Assembly (NCBI GenBank): GCA_000163695.1
Contig: GG774889.1
Coordinates: forward strand, 455,316-519,315
Length of the DNA stretch: 64,000 bases
Source: Bacteroidetes oral taxon 274 str. F0058
GTDB taxonomy: Bacteria > Bacteroidota > Bacteroidia > Bacteroidales > Paludibacteraceae
Reading direction: 5' to 3'
Positions 41,691-50,257 of the stretch are shown piece after piece; the first letter of the stretch is position 1; each line of letters begins with the position of its first letter. The position numbers were made by a program, and so were the translations under genes. A model generated the notes under the pieces. That model was not told where the DNA came from and did not search any database. It saw only the letters and a list, made by a program, of their open reading frames with translations.

Positions 41691-43673
41691 TTACGATTTA
41701 TAGTTACGTTGAGCACGAATGGTAAATTCGTATTTTAAATCTTCTTTGATTAGTTCCGGGTCTTGGTCTTCACCCTTATAGAGCCAGCAGGCAGCATACG
41801 AGTATTTGTCGTCCTGACGGAGAGCTTCGCCCTCTGCTGTCTGGTATTCTTCGCGGAAGTGTCCGCCGCACGATTCGTTACGGTTCAGCCCGTCGAGAGC
41901 CATCAGATAGCCTACTTCGATGAAGTCTGCCAGACGGATGGCTTTTTCGAGTTCCACGTTGAAGTCTGACGACGAACCGGGGATATACACATTGCTCCAG
42001 AACTCTTTTTTTATCTCTTTGATTCGTACCATAGCCTCTTTGAGCGATTCTTCGGTGCGAGCCATACCTACATTGTCCCACATCACGTGCCCAAGCTCTT
42101 TGTGGATAGAGTCCACAGAGCGTTTACCTTTGATATTGAGCATACGAGTTATTTTGTCTTTTACAGCCTGCTCTGCCTGCACAAATTCGGGCAGGTCGGT
42201 GCTCAGTCGCGGTTCCTGTATCTGGTCTGCCAGATAGTTTTGGATAGTATACGGCAGTACGAAATATCCGTCTGCCAAACCCTGCATCAGAGCCGAAGCG
42301 CCGAGACGGTTGGCACCGTGGTCGGAGAAGTTTGCCTCGCCGATAGCGAAGAGTCCCTTGATAGATGTCTGTAAGTCGTAATCGACCCAGATACCGCCCA
42401 TTGTGTAGTGTATGGCGGGGAAAATCATCATAGGTGTCTCGTAAGGATTTTCGTCTACTATCTTTTCATACATCTGGAACAAATTGCCGTAGCGAGCCTC
42501 TACCGCATCTCTGCCGAGGCGTTCGATAGCATATTTGAAGTCGAGGTAAACGGCAAGACCTGTATTGTTGACGCCGAAACCTGCATCACAACGTTCTTTT
42601 GCGGCACGCGAAGCCACGTCGCGAGGAACAAGGTTACCGAAAGCAGGATAACGACGTTCGAGGTAGAAGTCTCTGTCTTCGTCTTTTATCTCGGTCGGTT
42701 TCATCTTGCCTGCACGTAATGCTTCGGCATCTTCTTTTTTCTTAGGCACCCAGATACGTCCGTCGTTACGTAACGATTCGGACATAAGTGTCAGTTTGCT
42801 CTGATAGTCGCCGTGAACAGGGATACAGGTCGGGTGAATCTGAGCAAAACACGGATTGGCAAAGAAAGCACCTTTTTTGTAACACTGTATGGCTGCCGAG
42901 CCATTAGATGCCATAGCATTGGTCGATAAGAAGAAAGCGTTGCCATAACCGCCTGTGGCTATTACCACTGCGTGAGCAAAGAATCGTTCGAGCTTACCTG
43001 TTATCAGATTACGGGCTATGATACCTCTGGCACGTTCTACGCCGTCTTTGTCTTTTACCAGCACTACATCGAGCATCTCGTGGCGGGTAAACAGTTTCAC
43101 GCTGCCTTTGTGTATCTGACGCGATAGGGCAGAGTATGCACCGAGCAGCAGCTGCTGACCTGTTTGCCCTTTGGCGTAGAATGTACGCGATACCTGAGCT
43201 CCGCCGAACGAACGGTTGTCGAGCAGACCGCCGTATTCGCGAGCAAAGGGAACGCCCTGTGCCACACATTGGTCGATAATATCGTTCGATACCTCTGCCA
43301 GACGGTATACGTTGGCTTCGCGGGCACGATAGTCGCCCCCTTTGATGGTATCGTAATAAAGACGATATATCGAGTCTCCGTCGTTTTGATAGTTTTTAGC
43401 GGCATTGATACCCCCTTGGGCAGCAATAGAGTGTGCTCTGCGTGGAGAGTCCTGAATGCAGAAATTGAGCACGTTGAAGCCGAGTTCGCCGAGCGAGGCG
43501 GCAGCCGAGGCTCCTGCCAGACCCGTACCGACTACTATTATATCCAGACGGCGTTTGTTTGCCGGGTTTACAAGTTTCTGATGAGATTTATAGTTTGTCC
43601 ATTTTTCCGCGAGAGGTCCCTCCGGAACAGGTGTCGTGAATACACCGTTTTCTATTTTTATTGAATCATTCAT
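41691..43673 (-). CDS. frdA: Fumarate reductase/succinate dehydrogenase flavoprotein subunit
   Basis: 660 residues. The FAD loop is IIVVGTGLAGASAAASLGEL; covalent FAD attachment is at the His in RRAHSIAAQGGINAAKNYQN; active-site regions include HPTCIPVHGDYQSKLTLMSE and the conserved SDHGANRLGASALMQGLADG. The length and the C-terminal EEYQTAEGEA part are those of the B-type (Bacteroides/Wolinella-like) enzyme. It interconverts fumarate and succinate at the inner face of the membrane. Confidence 0.95.
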   Translation of the reverse strand: MNDSIKIENGVFTTPVPEGPLAEKWTNYKSHQKLVNPANKRRLDIIVVGTGLAGASAAASLGELGFNVLNFCIQDSPRRAHSIAAQGGINAAKNYQNDGDSIYRLYYDTIKGGDYRAREANVYRLAEVSNDIIDQCVAQGVPFAREYGGLLDNRSFGGAQVSRTFYAKGQTGQQLLLGAYSALSRQIHKGSVKLFTRHEMLDVVLVKDKDGVERARGIIARNLITGKLERFFAHAVVIATGGYGNAFFLSTNAMASNGSAAIQCYKKGAFFANPCFAQIHPTCIPVHGDYQSKLTLMSESLRNDGRIWVPKKKEDAEALRAGKMKPTEIKDEDRDFYLERRYPAFGNLVPRDVASRAAKERCDAGFGVNNTGLAVYLDFKYAIERLGRDAVEARYGNLFQMYEKIVDENPYETPMMIFPAIHYTMGGIWVDYDLQTSIKGLFAIGEANFSDHGANRLGASALMQGLADGYFVLPYTIQNYLADQIQEPRLSTDLPEFVQAEQAVKDKITRMLNIKGKRSVDSIHKELGHVMWDNVGMARTEESLKEAMVRIKEIKKEFWSNVYIPGSSSDFNVELEKAIRLADFIEVGYLMALDGLNRNESCGGHFREEYQTAEGEALRQDDKYSYAACWLYKGEDQDPELIKEDLKYEFTIRAQRNYKS

Positions 43674-43757
43674 CTTGATTTTTAGACTTTTTTGTTTATC
43701 GAATAAAGAATAACATCAAAAAAACATCGTTTTGTTATTCATATTACAAAAGAGGTA

Positions 43758-44465
43758 TTACCAGACATAATCGGTTGTACCGTTCATAATAGCTTGGCCA
43801 CCGAAGTGTAACACAACAGCCACAAACAACAACACTACCAAAGTAGCTACGATATTGCCGATACATTTGATTCGACCGAACCAGATTTTGTTGTTTAGTC
43901 CCAACGTATGCAAAGCACTCCAGACACCGTGTGTGAGGTGATACCAGATAGCTCCCAGCCAAATAAGATAAATCACACAATATACAGGATTGGCAAAGAG
44001 CACACTTATGTAATATGCTCCGTCTGTTGCCAGCGACAAGTCGCCGATGTCGCCACCCATCTTGTGTGCAATTTCTACAAACTGCATTTTGAACCAAAAG
44101 TTGTACAGATGCAGCAGCATAAAACCGATGATAATCACTCCGAGAACAAACATATTCTTCGAAGCGAAACTAACCTCGCCACGCGAACTTGCCACGTCGT
44201 AACGATCCCTGCCGCGAGCTTTGTAGTTCTGCCAAGTAAGTATGAATGCAAAAGTAAAGTGTAGCACTACCAACAAGGCGAGCCCCACAGTGCCCACAAG
44301 AGCATACCAGTTTGCACCCAGAAAATGGCAAATAGCGTTGTAACTTTCGGGCGAGAGTATCGCCACAAAGTTCATCGTCCCGTGAAACAACAAGAACAGC
44401 ACGAGTGCTATCCCCGTGATACTCATCACGAACTTTCTTCCGATAGAAGAATTAATTAACCACAT
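43758..44465 (-). CDS. frdC: Fumarate reductase/succinate dehydrogenase cytochrome b subunit
   Basis: 235 residues with five membrane helices (MSITGIALVLFLLFHGTMNF, YALVGTVGLALLVVLHFTFA, and others). Conserved His in LFHG, LHFTFA, LLHLYNF and WYHLTHGVWSA are likely ligands of two haems, as in the diheme, single-subunit type B anchor. It exchanges electrons with menaquinone. First gene of the frdCAB operon; a possible -7 box (TAATTTTG on the minus strand at 44570-44577) lies ~105 bases upstream. The gap 44466-44795 otherwise contains only the terminator at 44741. Confidence 0.9.
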   Translation of the reverse strand: MWLINSSIGRKFVMSITGIALVLFLLFHGTMNFVAILSPESYNAICHFLGANWYALVGTVGLALLVVLHFTFAFILTWQNYKARGRDRYDVASSRGEVSFASKNMFVLGVIIIGFMLLHLYNFWFKMQFVEIAHKMGGDIGDLSLATDGAYYISVLFANPVYCVIYLIWLGAIWYHLTHGVWSALHTLGLNNKIWFGRIKCIGNIVATLVVLLFVAVVLHFGGQAIMNGTTDYVW

Positions 44466-44740
44466 AGATTTAAAATTATTAATTATTATTTACTTGTTAA
44501 ATAGATGATTATTATTGTTTTAACTATAATCCGAAAATTTGCTAAAATTACAATTAATTTTTATAATGGCAAAATTAATAATATCAATATCAATTACGAG
44601 TTAATAGAAACCACCGTATTTTTTTGCTGTCGCTTACAGGGATACTGCTATGTTAGTTAGAGCAAAATAAATTATTTCGCAAAAATCGGATTCATTTCTA
44701 CACTTCGATGACAAATTTTTTAGCCGTACATACAAAAACA

Positions 44741-44770
44741 AACTCCTTCGGTGTGTGCTACCGAGGAGTT
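44741..44770 (-). terminator. Terminator of the kce operon
   Basis: On the minus strand AACTCCTCGGT pairs with ACCGAAGGAGTT (one bulged base) around a short loop and is followed by TTGTTTTTG. Confidence 0.75.
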
Positions 44771-44795
44771 CGGTTTGTCGAGGCTTTGCAGATAT

Positions 44796-45620
44796 TTACA
44801 AAGCTTTCAGATTTAGTATCTTACGTGCTTCGGCGGGCGATGCTATGTCTCTGCCGAGTTCGCGAGAGAGGCGTACGACTTTTTCTACAAGTTCGCCGTT
44901 CGATTTTGCCAACACGCCACGCGAGATATAGAGGTTGTCTTCGAATCCCACGCGTACGTTGCCGCCCATTACGATAGTAGGAGCAGCAAGGGTAAAGGCA
45001 CTGCGACCTATACCTGTCGATGTCCAAGTGGAGTCTGACGGGATATTACGCACCAACCAAACGAGGTTCTCTACCGTGGCGGGAGTACAACCGGGTACGC
45101 CCAGCACGAAGTTGAACTGCATCGGATCTCCCGGCACTTCGCCTTTGGCAGCCATTCGGAGAATGGTATCGAGGTGTCCCATCTCGAAACACTCGTATTC
45201 GGGTTTGATATTGTTCTCTATCATACGTTTGCCGAAGGCACGCATCATAGGCATCGTGTTTTCGAATACGTCGTCGCCGAAGTTGCAGGTGCCGCAGTCG
45301 AGCGTAGCCATTTCGGGGAAGAGTTCGGTCGGTTGCAGGCGTTCTTCGGCTGTCATACCGACGGCACCGCCTGTCGACGGTATCAGTATCACATCGGGGC
45401 AGACCTTACGCACGGCGTCGATACACACTTTGAAGCGTTCTTTGCTCTGCGTTGGAGTGCCGTCGTCTTCGCGAACGTGTATATGAACCACGGCTGCACC
45501 GGCGTCGTAAGCCGATTTGGCTTCACGCACAATCTCTTCGACAGTGTACGGTACGGCGGGGTTTTGTTCCTTCATCACCTCTGCACCGCAGATAGCGGCG
45601 GTTATTATCAATTTATCCAT
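44796..45620 (-). CDS. kce: 3-keto-5-aminohexanoate cleavage enzyme
   Basis: 274 residues. A TIM-barrel of the Kce/BKACE family: start LIITAAICGAEVMKEQNPAV, zinc ligands in VVHIHVRED, the E of YECFEMGHLD, FVLGVPGCTPATVENL, and VRVGFEDNLYISRGVLAKSN at the end. In lysine fermentation it reacts 3-keto-5-aminohexanoate with acetyl-CoA to give 3-aminobutyryl-CoA and acetoacetate. It begins 7 bases after kal, whose enzyme uses its product, which makes the lysine role convincing. Confidence 0.92.
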   Translation of the reverse strand: MDKLIITAAICGAEVMKEQNPAVPYTVEEIVREAKSAYDAGAAVVHIHVREDDGTPTQSKERFKVCIDAVRKVCPDVILIPSTGGAVGMTAEERLQPTELFPEMATLDCGTCNFGDDVFENTMPMMRAFGKRMIENNIKPEYECFEMGHLDTILRMAAKGEVPGDPMQFNFVLGVPGCTPATVENLVWLVRNIPSDSTWTSTGIGRSAFTLAAPTIVMGGNVRVGFEDNLYISRGVLAKSNGELVEKVVRLSRELGRDIASPAEARKILNLKAL

Positions 45621-45627
45621 AATTTAC

Positions 45628-46017
45628 TCAATGTTTGATTCTTTGACAATCTTTGGGTACTACACAAGTGCCTGTGGCACGGCAAACAACGATAGGTTCT
45701 GCCAGTACATCGGCAGCCGATGCCGATATATCGGTACGCGGAGCTATTACCTTGCGGGCTTCGAACTTCATCTTACGGCTGCTATTGCCTACACTTGTGA
45801 TTTCGCCTACCGCCTCTATGTAGTCGCCCGCAAACACAGGTGCCAGAAACTCTACGTTGTCGTAAGCACAGAAGAGACCTTCGTCTCCGTCGTTGATAAT
45901 CAAAAGTTCGGTAGCGACATCGCCAAAGAGTTGCAGCATTTTTGCTCCGTCTACCAAATTGCCGCCATAGTGGGCGTCGTGCGAAGACATTCGCATTCTG
46001 ATAAGTGATTTTGTCAT
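45628..46017 (-). CDS. kal: 3-aminobutyryl-CoA ammonia-lyase
   Basis: 129 residues from the ATG at 46017 (MTKSLIRMRMSSHDAHYGGN). A single hotdog domain, as in Kal: LVDGAKMLQLFGDVATELLI, DNVEFLAPVFAGDYIEAVGE, RKMKFEARKVIA. It removes ammonia from 3-aminobutyryl-CoA to give crotonyl-CoA, the next step after Kce. The frame continues far upstream as an antisense-like reading of the CoA-transferase gene; that is not real. Confidence 0.88.
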   Translation of the reverse strand: MTKSLIRMRMSSHDAHYGGNLVDGAKMLQLFGDVATELLIINDGDEGLFCAYDNVEFLAPVFAGDYIEAVGEITSVGNSSRKMKFEARKVIAPRTDISASAADVLAEPIVVCRATGTCVVPKDCQRIKH

Positions 46018-46058
46018 AAGATATTCTGTTTTTATTAATTTATTTACTTCTCTATTGC

Positions 46059-46709
46059 TTATTGTTTTTTTACGATGAAATCCACCAGAATCGACTGTGT
46101 ATGGACATCTTCGGGTTTTATCGAGCCTATGGGTACAATCTCCTCTACTTCGGCTATTACCAAGTCGGCAGCCATAGCCATCATCGGGTTGAAGTTGCGG
46201 AAGGTGCCTTCGTAATACAGATTGCCCGCTTCGTCGGCACGTGTGGCACCGAGTAGGGCTACGTCGGCACGTATGGGTTTCTCCAGAAGGTATGTCTTGC
46301 CGTAGACTTCGATTTTTTGTTTTCCTTCCTCTATAAGTGTGCCTAGCCCCGTAGGAGTGAGTACTCCGCCAAGCCCCATACCGCCGCACCTGATACGTTC
46401 GATGAAGGTGCCTTGCGGCGAAAACTCTACCTCGAGGTCTCCGCTCTCGTACTGAGCCTGCGAGATGGGATTAGCTCCCAGATACGAGGTTATTAACTTT
46501 TTGACCTGCCTCTTTTCGAACATCAATCCGTGTCCTCTGTCGGGGAATGTGGTGTCGTTGCAGATGATTGTGAGGTCTTTCACATTGCTTTTGGCAAGCT
46601 CTTGCCATACGCTGATAGCCGAACCGGTCGACAAGAATCCGGCTGCCATAATAGTCATTCCGTCCTTGATTTTCGCTGCCGCTTCCGAAGGTGTCAGTGT
46701 TGGTTTCAT
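46059..46709 (-). CDS. atoD: CoA-transferase subunit alpha (acetoacetate/butyrate type)
   Basis: 216 residues. Family I CoA-transferase alpha subunit: IKDGMTIMAAGFLSTGSAIS, LTIICNDT, GMGLGGVLTPTGLGTLIEEG, ADVALLGATRADEAGNLYY, and a closing VPIGSIKPEDVHTQSILVD. With a beta subunit it would move CoA from butyryl-CoA to acetoacetate, the last step that links Kce and Kal to butyrate. The beta subunit, which carries the catalytic Glu, is usually adjacent but is absent here: radA follows on the other strand. Confidence 0.88.
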   Translation of the reverse strand: MKPTLTPSEAAAKIKDGMTIMAAGFLSTGSAISVWQELAKSNVKDLTIICNDTTFPDRGHGLMFEKRQVKKLITSYLGANPISQAQYESGDLEVEFSPQGTFIERIRCGGMGLGGVLTPTGLGTLIEEGKQKIEVYGKTYLLEKPIRADVALLGATRADEAGNLYYEGTFRNFNPMMAMAADLVIAEVEEIVPIGSIKPEDVHTQSILVDFIVKKQ

Positions 46710-46923
46710 AAAACTTTATTTACTCTCTTTTTTTGTTACAATTGATTCTATAAATTAGAGTGCAAATTTACATCTATTTTTTGAAATATAAAAAAATGTT
46801 ATTGCCTCAACAAATATTTTAGCATCAATCGGGTTGTTGCATTCATTGTTGATATGGCATAATATATTGAATAGTTTATGAGAATACAGACACTAATTTG
46901 ATGCTTTAAAGACAAAAAACGAT

Positions 46924-46931
46924 TAACTTTG
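46924..46931 (+). promoter_or_regulatory. -7 box of radA
   Basis: TAACTTTG; a TTTG at 46897-46900 is 23 bases upstream, slightly further than usual. The rest of the divergent gap 46710-46981 is AT-rich without other signals I can support. Confidence 0.5.
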
Positions 46932-46981
46932 CGGTTAGTTTATATTGCTTTTCGGCAAGTAAAATGTGATAATTGATTTAT

Positions 46982-48352
46982 ATGGCAAAAGATAAGATTG
47001 TTTTTCTCTGCACTTCTTGCGGAATGGATTATCCCAAGGCGTATGGCAAATGTCCGAGTTGCGGTGCCTGGAACTCTTTTGTGGAGCAGAAAGTACACAA
47101 GACCGCACCCGATAAGATACCTCACGGCTATATCAATGTGAACGATAATGAACGCCCACAACTGATAAACGATGTGAAAATCACCAAAGAGGTGCGTATA
47201 GATACCACATCGACCGAATTCAACAAGGTTCTCGGCGGCGGGTTGGTGCTTGGCTCACTCGTACTCATAGGTGGCGAACCCGGTATAGGCAAGTCTACCC
47301 TTGTATTGCAGATTGCCCTGAATATGAAAGACAAAAACATACTATACATATCGGGCGAAGAGAGTGTCAGTCAGCTGAAAATAAGAGCCGAGCGTATCGG
47401 TGAACCGAAAAGCAACTGTTATATACTGAGCGAGAACTCGCTCGAAAAGATTTTCACTCATATAAAAAATACGGCTCCCGAGCTCGTGATTGTAGACTCG
47501 ATACAGACTATTGCTACCGAGACGGTAGATTCGTCGCCCGGTAGTGTTACTCAGGTGCGGGAGTGTGCCTCGGCTCTGCTTAAGTTTGCCAAACAGACCA
47601 ACATACCGGTCATATTGATAGGACATATCACCAAAGACGGTACCATAGCCGGTCCCAAGCTGCTCGAGCATATTGTCGATACTGTCTTGCAATTCGAAGG
47701 CGACAGACACTACATCTATCGCATACTGAGGACTAACAAGAACCGCTTTGGCTCTACCGACGAACTTGCCATATTCGAGATGCAGCAGAGCGGGCTACGC
47801 GAGGTAGACAACCCGTCGGAACTTCTGTTGTCGCAGAATACGGGCTACCTTAGCGGAATGGCTATTGCAGCTATGCTCGAGGGTATACGTCCGTTCCTCA
47901 TAGAGGTACAGGCGTTGGTAAGTACTGCCGCTTATGGTACGCCGCAACGGTCGGCGACAGGTTTCGACATCAGGCGTATGAATATGTTGTTGGCGGTGCT
48001 CGAGAAGCGGGCAGGCTTCAAACTTGCACAGAAAGATGTTTTCCTCAACATAGCGGGTGGCTTGCGGGTAACGGATACTGCTATCGACCTTGCTGTGGCA
48101 GCTGCCGTGCTATCGTCGAATTTCGATATAGCCATCGACAAAACCGCCGCTCTTACGGGTGAGGTAGGGTTGTCGGGCGAGATACGTCCCGTAAATCGTA
48201 TCGAGAACCGTATTGCCGAAGCCGAAAAACTGGGTTTCTCCAAGATAATAGTACCTGCCTATAACTTTTCGCAGTTGTCGAAGCCTAAGTTCAAGATAGA
48301 TATAATACCTGCCGCCAAGATAGATGAGGCATTCAGAGTGTTATTCAAATGA
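46982..48352 (+). CDS. radA: DNA repair protein RadA
   Basis: 456 residues from the ATG at 46982 (MAKDKIVFLCTSCGMDYPKA). N-terminal C4 zinc finger (CTSC...CPSC), RecA-like core with Walker A GGEPGIGKST, the RadA-specific KNRFG motif in RTNKNRFGSTDE, and a Lon-protease-like C-terminal domain (GGLRVTDTAIDLAVAAAVLS, ALTGEVGLSGEIRPVN) that lacks proteolytic residues. It is a branch-migration motor in homologous recombination. Converges with pyrD, 22 bases apart. Confidence 0.95.
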   Translation: MAKDKIVFLCTSCGMDYPKAYGKCPSCGAWNSFVEQKVHKTAPDKIPHGYINVNDNERPQLINDVKITKEVRIDTTSTEFNKVLGGGLVLGSLVLIGGEPGIGKSTLVLQIALNMKDKNILYISGEESVSQLKIRAERIGEPKSNCYILSENSLEKIFTHIKNTAPELVIVDSIQTIATETVDSSPGSVTQVRECASALLKFAKQTNIPVILIGHITKDGTIAGPKLLEHIVDTVLQFEGDRHYIYRILRTNKNRFGSTDELAIFEMQQSGLREVDNPSELLLSQNTGYLSGMAIAAMLEGIRPFLIEVQALVSTAAYGTPQRSATGFDIRRMNMLLAVLEKRAGFKLAQKDVFLNIAGGLRVTDTAIDLAVAAAVLSSNFDIAIDKTAALTGEVGLSGEIRPVNRIENRIAEAEKLGFSKIIVPAYNFSQLSKPKFKIDIIPAAKIDEAFRVLFK

Positions 48353-48374
48353 AACGGATATACTGCAATTATTT

Positions 48375-49283
48375 CTACAGAGCAGCTCCTATAATATCGG
48401 TCAGATTATCGATTCTGAGCCGTTGCATAACATTAGGTAAATCTTCTATGATATCTCTGCAAGCGTATGGATTGATGAGGTTTGCCGTACCTACCTCTAC
48501 GGCAGAGGCTCCTGCCATCATCATCTCTACGACATCGCGAGCAGTACTTATACCTCCACAGCCGACTATCGGTATACGGCACACCTTTGCTACCTGATAT
48601 ACCATTCTCAGAGCAACGGGGAATACGGCGTCGCCCGAGAATCCACCCGTGATATTTGCAAGTATGGGGCGACGTTTCTGAAGGTCGAGCCGCATACCGA
48701 GCAGAGTATTGATTAAGCACAATCCGTCGGCTCCCGCCTCTTGGCAGGCTTGGGCGATAGCTACGATGTCCGTAACATTGGGCGACAACTTTACTATCAC
48801 AGGCTTGGAACACACTGCCTTGACGGCACTTGTTACCTCTGCGGCACAGCCGGCGTCGGTGCCGAAAGACATACCGCCGTGTTTCACGTTGGGGCAACTT
48901 ACGTTCAGTTCTATCCAGCCGACGTTGTCTGTCTCGCACATACGGCGGGCTACTTCGACGTACTCCTCGAGCGAAAAGCCACATACATTGGCTATTATCG
49001 GCTTGCGGTATATCTTTGCCAACTCGGGCAGTTCGTGCCCGACTACTGCCTCTACACCGGGGTTCTGCAAACCTACGGCATTTAGCATCCCTGCTTTGCA
49101 TTCCGCTATACGTGGTGTAAGGTTGCCAAAACGAGCCTCTCGTGTAGTACCTTTTATCGAAATTGCACCGAGAATATTCAGGTCGTACATCTCTCTGTAC
49201 TCTTGCCCGAAACCGAATGTGCCGCTGGCGGGTATTATCGGATTATCTATCTTGTGTCCGCATAGATATGTGGTTGTATTCAT
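48375..49283 (-). CDS. pyrD: Dihydroorotate dehydrogenase B, catalytic subunit
   Basis: 302 residues. FMN barrel of class 1B: start LCGHKIDNPIIPASGTFGFG, the active-site Cys in WIELNVSCPNVKHGGMSFG, KLSPNVTDIVAIAQACQEAG, LCLINTLLGMRLDLQKRRP, GGFSGDAVFPVALR and VGCGGISTARDVVEMMMAGA. Class 1B uses NAD+ through a partner subunit, PyrK, encoded immediately upstream (17 bases away). It oxidises dihydroorotate to orotate in pyrimidine synthesis. Confidence 0.95.
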   Translation of the reverse strand: MNTTTYLCGHKIDNPIIPASGTFGFGQEYREMYDLNILGAISIKGTTREARFGNLTPRIAECKAGMLNAVGLQNPGVEAVVGHELPELAKIYRKPIIANVCGFSLEEYVEVARRMCETDNVGWIELNVSCPNVKHGGMSFGTDAGCAAEVTSAVKAVCSKPVIVKLSPNVTDIVAIAQACQEAGADGLCLINTLLGMRLDLQKRRPILANITGGFSGDAVFPVALRMVYQVAKVCRIPIVGCGGISTARDVVEMMMAGASAVEVGTANLINPYACRDIIEDLPNVMQRLRIDNLTDIIGAAL

Positions 49284-49300
49284 TTTTGTAAATAATTGAT

Positions 49301-50044
49301 TTAGTGCTCATCGAAAATAACCTCTTCGGATTTCAATATCGTATCCGTACAAACTCGTTTGTATCCCGAGCGTGTCTTGTGCGAGCAGCCCATACAGCCG
49401 CCGAAGCCGCAGCCCATACGTTCTTCGAAACTGATTTGTCCCTCTACGTCGAGTGTTGCGTGTATGCTGCGTAACATTGGCTGTGGTCCGCAGGTGTAAT
49501 AATAATCATATTCTATATTGTGTCGAACGATGGCGTCCGAGTAAAAACCCTTTGTGCCGTAGCTGCCGTCTATTGTGGCGACGGCGACCTCTATGCCGAG
49601 TTTTGCAAATTCGTTGTGTAGGAATATCTCAGAGGCTGTGTTGAAGCACAGTATCGCAGTAGGCTTTTTGCCTTTCGCCACAAGCTCTTTCGTGAGGCGA
49701 TACAGAGGCGGTATGCCCACACCTCCGCCCACAACGAGCGGCTTACGACAATTGACCTCGGTATCGAACCCATTGCCAAGCCCGACAATGATGTCGAGAC
49801 TGCTACCCTTAGTGTAGCGAGTCAGAGCTTGTGTGCCTTCGCCGACAACCTTGTATACGAATGTGATACTGTTGCTGTCGTAGTCGCAGACAGATATTGG
49901 TCGTCTCAGATAAAAACCGTCGATAGCGATGTTTGCAAACTGTCCCGGGCGTTGTATCGCTTGAGTATCGCCGGCTACCGACAGTCGAAAAACCGTTTCG
50001 GTGAGTTGTTCGTTGGTTATAACTTGATATATGCCTTTGTTCAT
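49301..50044 (-). CDS. pyrK: Dihydroorotate dehydrogenase B, electron transfer subunit
   Basis: 247 residues. Ferredoxin-reductase-like: FAD domain with RPISVCDYDSNSITFVYKVV, NAD domain with PLVVGGGVGIPPLYRLTKEL, and a C-terminal [2Fe-2S] site with four Cys in CGFGGCMGCSHKT...RVC. It carries electrons from PyrD's FMN to NAD+. The pair pyrK-pyrD is in the usual order. Confidence 0.93.
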   Translation of the reverse strand: MNKGIYQVITNEQLTETVFRLSVAGDTQAIQRPGQFANIAIDGFYLRRPISVCDYDSNSITFVYKVVGEGTQALTRYTKGSSLDIIVGLGNGFDTEVNCRKPLVVGGGVGIPPLYRLTKELVAKGKKPTAILCFNTASEIFLHNEFAKLGIEVAVATIDGSYGTKGFYSDAIVRHNIEYDYYYTCGPQPMLRSIHATLDVEGQISFEERMGCGFGGCMGCSHKTRSGYKRVCTDTILKSEEVIFDEH

Positions 50045-50257
50045 TAGAGTTTTGTATTTGTCGGATAAAATGAATTTTACCCATTTCTTTTGAAGTGTAA
50101 AAATACTATTTTTCTCTCGATAAACAATCGACGGTGGTAAATAATGTTGTATTATGCCGTCAAATACAATAAGTTACAAATAAATAGACGAAATGTCGGG
50201 CGTATCGGAATTTATCATTAATTTTGCCGACACAAAAAGGTCTCCTGTACTATTTTT

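Noticed and set aside
45628..46389. 253-residue protein from the long frame at the kal gene
   Set aside because: The first ~124 residues are an out-of-frame reading of the CoA-transferase gene; the hotdog protein starts at 46017.
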